Part shown: positions 1-7,500 of the stretch, piece after piece | Layout of the letters: each line of letters opens with the position of its first letter | Numbering within the stretch: position 1 is the stretch's first letter | From: Anammoximicrobium sp032229885 | GTDB taxonomy: Bacteria; Planctomycetota; Planctomycetia; Pirellulales; Pirellulaceae | Length of the DNA stretch: 17,043 bases | NCBI GenBank assembly: GCA_032229885.1 | Contig: JAVYAJ010000079.1 | Location: 1 to 17,043, forward strand | Direction: 5' to 3' | Program-made: the position numbers and the translations under genes | The notes under the pieces: generated by a model | Database searches by the model: none | Told to the model about the DNA's origin: nothing | The model's input: the letters and a program-made list of their open reading frames with translations, nothing else

Positions 1-23
1 CCCCGTTTCTGTCATCTCTGACT

Positions 24-67
24 CCTGGGGCGTTGCCCCAGGCTACGGTGGTGATGGCCTTCGGCCA
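24..67. repeat. Paired hairpins in flanking dispersed-repeat-like sequence
   Basis: Two perfect stem-loops lie back to back. The first has an 8-bp stem (CCTGGGGC at 24-31, GCCCCAGG at 35-42) with a 3-nt loop; the second has a 5-bp stem (TGGCC at 55-59, GGCCA at 63-67) with loop TTC. No gene is visible in 1-119. The style (two short GC hairpins joined by a short linker) resembles dispersed intergenic repeats seen in planctomycete genomes, but this is a recollection of style and not a database match. No T-run follows either stem, so a terminator is not supported. Confidence 0.45.
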
Positions 68-119
68 ACACGCTTCCTGTCCTCTGTGTTGCGCAAAGGT
101 CATGCAATAGCAATTGCAC

Positions 120-204
120 CTAGCGCGGTCCAGTGCTCATAACCCAAAAAGTGTACTGTACAGACCAGTGTACAAGATGCGCGCACGATACGGAGCAAGA
201 CTCT
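120..204 (-). repeat. Left copy of 85-95 bp inverted repeat bracketing the island (IR-L)
   Basis: This segment is the reverse complement of the two tandem repeats at 16856-17043. The core at 147-186 (40 nt) is an exact reverse complement of 16978-17017, and similarity continues on both sides (GCGCGG and CCAGTGC on the left, GATACGGAG and AAGACTCT on the right). The left copy lacks 11 bp present in both right copies: it keeps one half of a GC-rich palindrome (ATGCGCGCAC at 177-186) and has lost the other half, as expected from deletion at a hairpin. The repeat also contains nested TGTACA palindromes. It could be a transposon end, a recombination site or a dispersed repeat; no recombinase gene is in the window. 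Confidence 0.8.
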
Positions 205-214
205 GCCGCGGCAG

Positions 215-334
215 GCCGATCGGGACGGGGGCGAGGCCCGCCATCGGACCATCGCCAACCTCACCGACTGCGCGCCGGAGAGACTGCAGGCCATCCGCCT
301 GGCGCTCCAATACAAGGGCGACCTCACCCAGGTG
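215..334 (+). pseudogene. Remnant of an IS1634/IS4-type transposase N-terminal region
   Basis: Reading in frame from 215 gives about 40 residues that include DGGEARHRTIANLTD followed by APERLQAIRLALQYKGD. This resembles the N-terminal region of IS1634-like (IS4 superfamily) transposases, where a short RDGGKV..RTIANL segment precedes a helix of the type P..IEALR..LKG. The frame has no ATG or plausible ribosome site upstream; it is open only from about 143, inside the inverted repeat. After about 334 the similarity stops and the catalytic DDE domain is absent, so this is a fragment at most. It lies just inside the left inverted repeat, consistent with past insertion-sequence activity at this edge. 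The identification rests on remembered family style and needs an alignment. Confidence 0.45.
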
Positions 335-509
335 AGGAACTGGGGCGGGCGGCTATTCTCGCAAAACAGGTCGGGCCCGCGACTTGGGCGTTTTTTCCGA
401 AATGGGGGGGTGTGGATGATAAAACACGGTTCGGGTAGACTGACGCCGGCCTGACTCTTGTCCGGGCGCAAATCGGGGCGCCGTGATGGCGTGACTGCCG
501 GGAGCCGAA
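335..509 (+). promoter_or_regulatory. Leader of the DISARM operon with ribosome binding site for drmD
   Basis: No gene is supported here. The stretch contains a T6 run, a G7 run at 404-410 and an A-rich patch (GATGATAAAA) near 416-425. A weak promoter with -10 TGATAA near 418 is possible, but no good -35 element stands 17 bp away, so I do not assign one firmly. Immediately before the drmD ATG is GGGAG (500-504) with a 5-nt spacer, a purine-rich ribosome binding site that supports the start at 510. As the first gene of a co-directional series with tight spacing, drmD probably shares a promoter in or upstream of this leader with the following genes. Confidence 0.4.
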
Positions 510-3500
510 ATGTCCGAGACAGCAACACTGCCCAGTCCGGGGCAAATCGTCCGCCTGCGGCAACGCCTGTACCTGGTCGAGCAGACGGTCCCGCCGGTCA
601 GGGCGGCCGATAGCGCCCTCGTGCGGATGTCGTGCGTCGACGACGACGCCCAAGGCCAACCGCTCGAAGTGCTTTGGGAACGGGAAATCGACCCGAAGAT
701 CATCACGGGCGAGGCCTGGGACGCGATCGCTCGACGTGGCTTCGACGCCCCAAACCTGTTCTCGGCCTATCTGAACACCTTGCGTTGGAACTGCGTCACG
801 GCGACCGATCCCAGACTGTTCCAATCGCCGTTCCGAGCCGGCATCCGACTGGACGCCTACCAGCTCGAACCTTTGCGCAAAGCCCTGGTCTTGCCGCGGG
901 TAAACCTGTTCATCGCCGACGACGTGGGCCTGGGCAAGACGATCGAGGCGATGCTGATCGCCCGCGAACTGCTGCTGCGGAAGAAGGTCAAGGAGATCAT
1001 CGTCGCCTGCCCGCCCTCGATGTTGCTGCAGTGGCGAGACGAAATGGAGCAGCGATTCGGGCTGACGTTCGAGATTCTCGACAAAGCCTACATGGCACGC
1101 GTTCGACGGGAACGAGGCTACGGGATCAACCCCTGGAGTACGCACAGCCGTTTTCTGATCTCGCATCGGCTGCTGATCGATGAAGCATACACCAACCCAC
1201 TGCTGGATTGGCTGGGCGCCTTCCGCAGCGGGACGCTGTTGATTTTCGACGAAGCTCATCACGCCGCCCCGTCCAGTGGCCAGAAATACGCGATCGACTC
1301 GCAGATCACTCGGGCGATCCGGGAATTGGCCCCGCGGTTCGAGCACCGGCTGTTCCTGTCAGCCACGCCGCACAACGGCCACTCCAACAGCTTCTCGGCC
1401 CTGTTGGAAATCCTCGATCCGCAGCGATTCTGCCGCGGCGTTCCCGTCACGAAGAAGATGTTGGACGACGTGATGGTCCGCCGCCTGAAGGAAGACATCC
1501 GCGAAGTCGTCGGCGGGTTCTCTAAACGGACCGTCGTCCAGCTCGATATCGACGGCCTGCCGGCCGACGCTCCCGAACTTCGGCTGTCGGCCCTGCTCGA
1601 TCAATACCGCGCGCTTCGCGAGCAGCGGCTTTCGGGCGAAACCAAACGGAAACAGGCGGCTGCCGGGCTGTTGGTCAGCGGCTTGCAGCAGCGGCTGTTG
1701 TCCTCGATCGAAGCGTTCGCCCGAACGTTGAAGGTCCATCGGCGAACCGTCCAGCGTCAGTGGGAACAGGCCACGCCCGCGGCAGCCGACATCGCCACCC
1801 GTCATCACACCGAACTCGTGCCCAAATCGGATGCCCCCTTGTTGGCGGCCGAACACACCGCCGCCACAGGCTACGCCCGTCGCCAGCATCGGGAAGCATT
1901 AGCTCCGTCAGCCAACCCGCCACCGATCCAAGCTATCCAACTGGACCTGTTGTCCGCGGGTATTGACGCCGACGACGACCGGGCAAGTCTGCCCGAAGAC
2001 GAACTGCGCGCCGAAGAAGAGGCCCAGATCGAAGCCGTCACGGCGGCGACGATCGGTCCACTGGCCGACCACGCCGCCCAGGTTCAGTTCGCCCGCGAAC
2101 AAAAGCTGCTGGACGAAATGACCGAGATCGCCGAGCAAGCGCGTGGCCTGCCCGACGCTCGCGTCAAGCTGTTGATCCGTTGGATACAGCAGAACATGTG
2201 CTCGGACCTGCCACGGGCTGGGGCTAAATGGAACGACCTCCGCATCATTATTTTCACGGAATACGACGACACCAAGCGCTACCTACACCAGCAACTTCTG
2301 TCGGCGATCGAACGCACTGACCAAGGCGACCAGCGGATTGCCATCTATCACGGCCCAACGCCGCCTGACCAACGCGAGGAGATCAAGCAGGCGTTCAATG
2401 GCGATCCCTCTAAATATCCGGTGCGCATTCTGATAGCCACGGACGCCGCGCGCGAAGGTCTGAATCTTCAGAACAACTGCTGGAACCTGTTTCATTTCGA
2501 CGTGCCGTGGAATCCCAGCCGGATGGAGCAACGCAACGGCCGCATCGACCGCAAGCTCCAGCCAAAGCCCGAAGTCTTCTGTCACTACTTCGTCTACCGA
2601 CAGCGACCCGAAGACCGCATCCTCCGCTGTTTGGTACGGAAGACAGAGCGGATCAAGCAGGAATTGGGCAGTCTGGCCCAAGTGATCGACGCCCGGCTGG
2701 CCGACTCGTTGAGACTCGGCATCCGCCGCAGCCAGATCGACGAAATGGAGCGAAACATCGACTCGGCGGACCTGGACGCCGATCGGCGTCGCGTCGTCGA
2801 AGGCGAGTTGGAAGCGGCTCGCGAACGGCAGGATGCGCTGCGCGAGCAGATCGACCGACTCCGCACACGACTCGACCAGTCGCGGGCGCACATCGGCTTG
2901 GATCGGGACCATTTCCGCTTGGCGATTTCCAGCTCGCTCGAACTGATGGGCGCAGCGCCGCTTAAATCGGTCGAAGGGCATGACGACGACTCGTTGCGGT
3001 ACATATTTCCCGCGCTAGACCAACGCGAAGGCGCCGGTCCCACTTGGGCCGACACGATGGACGCTCTGCGAGCTCCGAAGCCCCGTGACCAGAAACGCTG
3101 GGAATGGCGTCGCACTTCGCCCATCCGGCCCGTCGTGTTCGAGGATCAGGGCACGATGGACGATCGCGTGGTCCATCTACACCTGGAACACCGCGTCGTC
3201 CAAAGGCTGCTCGGTCGGTTCATCGCCCAGGGATTTGTGCATGACGACCTGTCCCGGGCATGTTTGGCGCAGACCTCCGACGCCATCCCGCGTGTCATCC
3301 TGTTGGGGCGACTCTGTCTGTACGGTCCTGGCGCCGCCCGACTGCACGAAGAGCTGATTCCGGTAACAGCCCGCTGGACCGATCCCACGCTGCGTAAAGG
3401 TCCGCTAACGCCTTACGCTCGCGATGCGGAGAGCAAGACGTTGGATCTGCTGGAGGCTTCGCTGCGGTCCACAGGCGGCCGGACTGTGACGGCCGAGGTC

Positions 3501-3917
3501 CAGAGCCAGCTCCAGGCCTGCGCCCCGCGTGACGTTCAGGAGCTGCTTTCCCACTTGCAGGCTCGCGGCGAGCAGTATGCCGAAGACGCGAGGAAGAAGC
3601 TCGCCGCACGAGCCGAGGCCGAGGCCAAGGCGATGCGCGAGATTCTCGAAACGCAACAGAAACACATCCGGGACACCGCCGCGGTGTATGCGAAGAACGA
3701 TTCCAAACAGTTGAAGCTGCGATTCGGCCTCGACGAACCAACCGACGAGGAAGAACGCCGGCAACTGGAGGCCAACAAGCGACATTGGGCCAAACGTCTG
3801 ACGATGATCGACGAGGAACTGAAGACAGAGCCGGCCCGTATCCGCGAAGTCTACGACGTAAAGGCCACGCGGATCGAACCGGTTGGTCTGGTCTATCTGT
3901 GGCCGGTGACGGGGTAG
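510..3917 (+). CDS. drmD: DISARM SNF2-type helicase DrmD
   Basis: 1135-residue SNF2-like superfamily 2 ATPase, the helicase/translocase specific to class 1 DISARM. It acts on DNA in the cytoplasm. The N-terminal ~110 residues precede an ATPase core: motif I DDVGLGKT (137-144, Lys143), motif II DEAH (247-250) and motif III SAT (284-286). The second RecA lobe shows FTEYDDTKRYL (about 582-592), the TDAAREGLNLQ segment (644-654) and motif VI QRNGRIDR (674-681). Residues ~340-560 form a large insertion between the lobes. Residues ~750-800 and ~1015-1110 are charged and probably coiled coil. The start is chosen for GGGAG five bases upstream of the ATG and because conserved sequence begins shortly after. 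The stop TAG is followed after one base by a long 7-bp repeat array, so the gene is not disrupted by it. The assignment rests on motifs plus adjacency to drmMI, drmA, drmB and drmC. Confidence 0.92.
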   Translation: MSETATLPSPGQIVRLRQRLYLVEQTVPPVRAADSALVRMSCVDDDAQGQPLEVLWEREIDPKIITGEAWDAIARRGFDAPNLFSAYLNTLRWNCVTATDPRLFQSPFRAGIRLDAYQLEPLRKALVLPRVNLFIADDVGLGKTIEAMLIARELLLRKKVKEIIVACPPSMLLQWRDEMEQRFGLTFEILDKAYMARVRRERGYGINPWSTHSRFLISHRLLIDEAYTNPLLDWLGAFRSGTLLIFDEAHHAAPSSGQKYAIDSQITRAIRELAPRFEHRLFLSATPHNGHSNSFSALLEILDPQRFCRGVPVTKKMLDDVMVRRLKEDIREVVGGFSKRTVVQLDIDGLPADAPELRLSALLDQYRALREQRLSGETKRKQAAAGLLVSGLQQRLLSSIEAFARTLKVHRRTVQRQWEQATPAAADIATRHHTELVPKSDAPLLAAEHTAATGYARRQHREALAPSANPPPIQAIQLDLLSAGIDADDDRASLPEDELRAEEEAQIEAVTAATIGPLADHAAQVQFAREQKLLDEMTEIAEQARGLPDARVKLLIRWIQQNMCSDLPRAGAKWNDLRIIIFTEYDDTKRYLHQQLLSAIERTDQGDQRIAIYHGPTPPDQREEIKQAFNGDPSKYPVRILIATDAAREGLNLQNNCWNLFHFDVPWNPSRMEQRNGRIDRKLQPKPEVFCHYFVYRQRPEDRILRCLVRKTERIKQELGSLAQVIDARLADSLRLGIRRSQIDEMERNIDSADLDADRRRVVEGELEAARERQDALREQIDRLRTRLDQSRAHIGLDRDHFRLAISSSLELMGAAPLKSVEGHDDDSLRYIFPALDQREGAGPTWADTMDALRAPKPRDQKRWEWRRTSPIRPVVFEDQGTMDDRVVHLHLEHRVVQRLLGRFIAQGFVHDDLSRACLAQTSDAIPRVILLGRLCLYGPGAARLHEELIPVTARWTDPTLRKGPLTPYARDAESKTLDLLEASLRSTGGRTVTAEVQSQLQACAPRDVQELLSHLQARGEQYAEDARKKLAARAEAEAKAMREILETQQKHIRDTAAVYAKNDSKQLKLRFGLDEPTDEEERRQLEANKRHWAKRLTMIDEELKTEPARIREVYDVKATRIEPVGLVYLWPVTG

Positions 3918-3918
3918 G

Positions 3919-4058
3919 CAGTGGTCAGTTGTCAGTTGTCAGTTGTCAGTTGTCAGTTGTCAGTTGTCAGTTGTCAGTTGTCAGTTGTCAGTTGTCAGTT
4001 GTCAGTGGTTGGTGGTTAGTGGTTAGTGGTTAGTGGTTAGTGGTCAATTGTTGGGTGT
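3919..4058. repeat. Heptad array A: 20 consecutive 7-bp units (CAGTTGT type)
   Basis: This begins two bases after the drmD stop codon. One CAGTGGT, eleven perfect CAGTTGT units (3926-4002), another CAGTGGT, then TGGTGGT, four TAGTGGT, CAATTGT and TGGGTGT run in unbroken 7-bp register to the base before the GTG start of the next gene. The perfect block points to recent expansion by slippage; the degenerate right part is older. The TCAGTGG/TCAGTTG block at 3953-4008 is the left arm of a 56-bp inverted repeat with 4439-4494. There are no spacers, so this is not a CRISPR array. Confidence 0.97.
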
Positions 4059-4445
4059 GTGACGAATATTATGGTGAAGACGAATTTTGAGAATCTGCGT
4101 GTTTATCAGTTGGCGGAGACGTTGGCTGACGAGATCTGGGATATTGTCGAGCCTTGGAAGAACTTTGCGAAGGATACGATCGGCAAGCAAATCGTCCGCG
4201 CAGCGGACAGTATCGGAGCAAACATTGCGGAGGGGGATGGCCGCGGGACGTATCAGGAGAACCGTCGTTTTGTCCGAGTCGCCCGGGGTTCACTGAACGA
4301 AACCCGGCACTGGCTCCGACGAGCCTTCAAGCGAAAACTTCTGCGGGACGAGCAGGTCACACGCCTCAGCGCCGTGGTCGATGAACTATCACCCAAGCTC
4401 AACGCCTACCTGAAATCCATCGGCCGAGCCGGCCCCCACCACTGA
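4059..4445 (+). CDS. Four-helix-bundle protein, 23S rRNA intervening-sequence (S23/IVP) family
   Basis: 128 residues from GTG at 4059; an ATG at 4071 is an alternative start and would remove four residues. The sequence follows the S23/IVP family pattern (TIGR02436, PF05635) across its length: FENLRVYQLAETLADEIW, then IGKQIVRAADSIGANIAEG (about residues 42-60), then RRFVRVARGSLNETRHWL, then a C-terminal helix. Family members fold as a four-helix bundle and occur within rRNA intervening sequences and as free genes. The related Avd protein works with reverse transcriptase in diversity-generating retroelements, and it binds nucleic acid. No reverse transcriptase is present here. The gene is flanked by inverted heptad arrays, and its TGA stop lies within a CCACTGA heptad. 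It is not a known DISARM component. Function here is unknown; a role in binding or spreading the repeats is my hypothesis. Confidence 0.88.
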   Translation: MTNIMVKTNFENLRVYQLAETLADEIWDIVEPWKNFAKDTIGKQIVRAADSIGANIAEGDGRGTYQENRRFVRVARGSLNETRHWLRRAFKRKLLRDEQVTRLSAVVDELSPKLNAYLKSIGRAGPHH

Positions 4446-4498
4446 CGACTGACAACTGACAACTGACAACTGACAACTGACAACTGACAACTGACGCC
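4439..4498. repeat. Heptad array B: CAACTGA units, right arm of the S23 cassette
   Basis: CCACTGA (4439-4445), CGACTGA (4446-4452) and six perfect CAACTGA units (4453-4494) are followed by CGCC. The first heptad provides the final His codon and TGA stop of the S23 gene. The array runs to four bases before TGCC-ATG of drmMI, so it occupies the place where a ribosome binding site would be expected. It is the reverse complement of array A and can pair with it over 56 bp. Confidence 0.96.
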
Positions 4499-4502
4499 TG
4501 CC

Positions 4503-7500
4503 ATGCCACGCGACCCCGAAACTATCGCCCATCAAGAATGGATCGGCTACGTTCAGCCCGTCGGTTTGGTCGTCTCCATCCCGGCGCTGACCTCGGCCCA
4601 GGCGTACGTAAACCGCAACATCGCCCCGCAGCAGCAGAAGCTCCTGGCCATCCTGCCCCGTGATGCCCGTGACGAGCCGATCCCAGAGATCCGCGATTTC
4701 CCCTTGTTCACGCGCGAAGTCCTCGGCTGGGAGCCGGACGATCTGATCACTTGCCAGTTGCCCGTCGCAGAGCCCACCGACCACTGCCCACCGACCACTG
4801 CCCACCACCAACTGCCCACTGACGACTGCCAACTGACTACTGACGACCACCAACTGCCCACTGACAACCTAATCATCGCGTTGCCCGAATACAACGACAC
4901 GCTGCAGCCCACTTACGCCGTCAAGGAAATCGACCCCAAGGACGGCGGCAATCCTTGGCTGATGCTCGTGCAGGTCATCGCGACTGGCGCGGACTTCGAC
5001 AAAATCGCTACCGAAGATTCGCGTCACTGGCAGGCCACGCCGCACCATCGCTTCGAGCGGCTGCTGCGCGAGACGGAAGTGCCGATCGGGCTGCTGGTCA
5101 ACGGCACTCATCTGCGGCTGGTCTACGCCCCGCGCGGCGAAACCAGCGGCTACGCCACGTTTCCCGTGGCCCACATGACCCAGGTGGCCGGTCGGCCGAT
5201 CTTCGCCGCGCTGCACATGCTGCTGTGCGCCGAGCGGGTCTTTGGTTTCGGCTTGGCCAATCCCGAAAAACAGTGTTTGGCGGGCATCCTGGCGGACAGT
5301 CGCAAATACCAAAATGTCGTTTCCACGCAGCTTGCCGAGCAGGTGCTGGCCGCCCTGTACGAGCTGGTCCGCGGTTTCCAGGGGGCGGACGACCAGCGCC
5401 ACGGCGAGCTGCTGCGCGAGATTCTGGCCGACGACCCGAACCACGTCTACGCCGGACTGTTGACCGTGCTGATGCGGCTGGTGTTCGTGCTGTACGCCGA
5501 AGACCGGGATCTGTTGTCCAACGATCCGGTGTACGGCAACTTCTACTCGGTTACGGGCCTGTTCGAGCGGTTGCGGGCCGACGCCGGCCGTCACCCGGAC
5601 ACGATGGACCAGCGGTACGGGGCCTGGGCGCAGCTCCTGACCCTGTTCCGTCTGATCCACGAGGGCGGCAGCCATGCTGGCCTGAGCATTCCGGCTCGGC
5701 ACGGCTATCTGTTCGACCCCGACCGGTTCAACTTCTTGGAGGGCAGGACGTCAGTGGTCAGTCGTCAGTTGTCAGTCGCAGGGACCACTGACAACTGCCC
5801 GCTGACCACTGACAACTGCCTTCCACCCGTCTCCGATGGCGTGATCTACCGCGTACTGAACAACCTGTTGATCCTGGACGGCGAGCGGCTGAGCTACCGC
5901 ACGCTGGACGTCGAACAGATCGGCAGCGTCTACGAGACGATGATGGGGTTCAACCTGAGTGTGGCCGAAGGCCTGTCGATCGCCATCAAGCCCACCAAGT
6001 CGCACGGCGCCCCGACCACGATCAACCTAGAAGCCTTGCTGGCTGCCAAGTCCGCGGCGCGAGCCAAGTGGCTGGTCGAGCAAACGGGCCAGAAAGTCAC
6101 CGGGCAAGCCCTGGACGCCCTGAAGAAAGCCGACAGCGTCGACGGGTTGCTTGCCGCCCTGGAAAAGAAGATCGCCTGGCACGCCACGCCGAGCGTCGTG
6201 CCCAAGGCGGCGATGGTCCTGCAGCCGTCCGACGAGCGCCGTCGCAGCGGCTCGCATTACACGCCCCGCTCGCTGACGGAACCGATTGTCCGTACCACCG
6301 TGAAACCCGTCTTGGACCGGTTGAGGACGTCCGTTGTCAGTGGTCAGTCGTCAGTTGAGAAGCCTGCCACTTCTCACGGACAACGGACAACGGACAACTG
6401 CCCAACGCCGCAACAACTGCTGGACTTGAAAATCTGCGACCCGGCGATGGGCTCCGGCGCGTTTCTCGTCGAAACCTGTCGGCAGCTTGGCGACGAGCTG
6501 GTCAAGGCGTGGCACGTTCATGACCAAGTGCCCAAGCTGCCGCCTGACGAGGACGAGGTTCTACACGCCCGGCGCGTGATCGCCCAGCGTTGTCTGTACG
6601 GCGTCGACAAGAATCCGATGGCCGTGGACCTGGCGAAACTTTCGCTCTGGCTGGCGACCCTGGCCAAGGGCCATCCGTTTACGTTCCTGGACCATGCCCT
6701 GCGTCCCGGCGATTCGCTGGTGGGGCTGACCCAGGAACAGATCGCCGGTTTCCATTGGTCGCCGAAGAAGCAACGAGACCTGTTCCGCAAACAGATCGAA
6801 GACCGGATGAAGCGCGTCACTCGATACCGCCAGGAAATCCTGGCCGCGCGGGACCAGGCGCCGTACGAGCAGCTTAGGGGTCGGCTGGACTTGGCCGACG
6901 AACAACTTGCGTTGGCCCGACTAGCGGGCAACGTGATTGTCTCGGCATTCTTCGCCGCCGACACCGATCGCAAGCGACAAGCCCGGCTCGACGAGCTGGA
7001 AGTCCAGATGACTGCATATCTGTCGCCGCAAGGAAAGATGGAAGATCGGCAACCCTTGGCCGCGGCCGTGAAGAACCTCCTGACCGGCGAGCGGCCGATC
7101 CAGCCGTTCCACTGGTGGATCGAGTTTCCGGAAGTATTCTCGCGGGAGAACGGCGGTTTTGATGCGATCGTCGGGAACCCGCCGTTCGCGGGAAGAACCA
7201 CGCTCAGCGAGGCCAACCGTTCAGGATATATCGACTGGCTGAAGACAATTCACGAGGAGTCGCACGGTAACGCCGACTTGGTCGCACACTTCTTTCGCCG
7301 CGGATTTGATTTACTCCGGGATCGAGGGGCCTTCGGCCTGATCGCCACCAATACGATCGGCCAGGGGGACACGCGCTCCACCGGCCTGCGCTGGATCTGC
7401 AACCACGGCGCGACCATCTACGAGGCAACCCGCCGCATGAAGTGGCCCGGCCTCGCCGCGGTGGTCGTCAGCGTGGTCCACATCCGCAAGGGGCCGGTCC

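Larger units (their letters stand above)
3919..4498 (+). mobile_element. Putative S23 cassette: four-helix-bundle gene inside heptad inverted repeats
   Basis: The S23-family gene is enclosed by heptad arrays in opposite orientation. In phase, 3953-4008 (seven TCAGTTG plus one TCAGTGG) pairs with 4439-4494 (CCACTGA, CGACTGA, six CAACTGA) over 56 positions with a single mismatch that would be a G-U pair in RNA. The gene starts directly after the left array and takes its stop codon from the right one. The arrangement matches the intervening sequences of 23S rRNA genes, where a gene of the same protein family sits in the loop of a long stem. The start of the gene is visibly more AT-rich than drmD and drmMI, consistent with separate origin. 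That the unit moves is inference: no target duplication or transposase is visible. Confidence 0.5.

Noticed and set aside
24..42. Intrinsic terminator of an upstream gene
   Set aside because: The 8-bp stem is perfect but is not followed by a T-run, and no upstream gene is visible.
147..176. LexA-type operator controlling drmD
   Set aside because: The TGTACA and CTGTACAG palindromes are suggestive, but they belong to a repeat that also occurs twice at the far end of the island with no gene start beside it.
114..438. Small forward reading frames upstream of drmD
   Set aside because: They overlap the left inverted repeat and the transposase remnant in other frames, and they have no ribosome site or recognisable domain.
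324..1346. Long antisense reading frame opposite the drmD start (and similar ones opposite drmMI, drmA and drmB)
   Set aside because: GC-rich coding DNA produces such open antisense frames. They lack recognisable motifs, and they lie opposite well-identified genes.
3919..4058. CRISPR array
   Set aside because: The period is 7 bp with no spacers and no cas genes; it is a simple tandem array.
4059..4445. Avd accessory protein of a diversity-generating retroelement
   Set aside because: The fold family is related, but no reverse transcriptase, template repeat or variable repeat is present.
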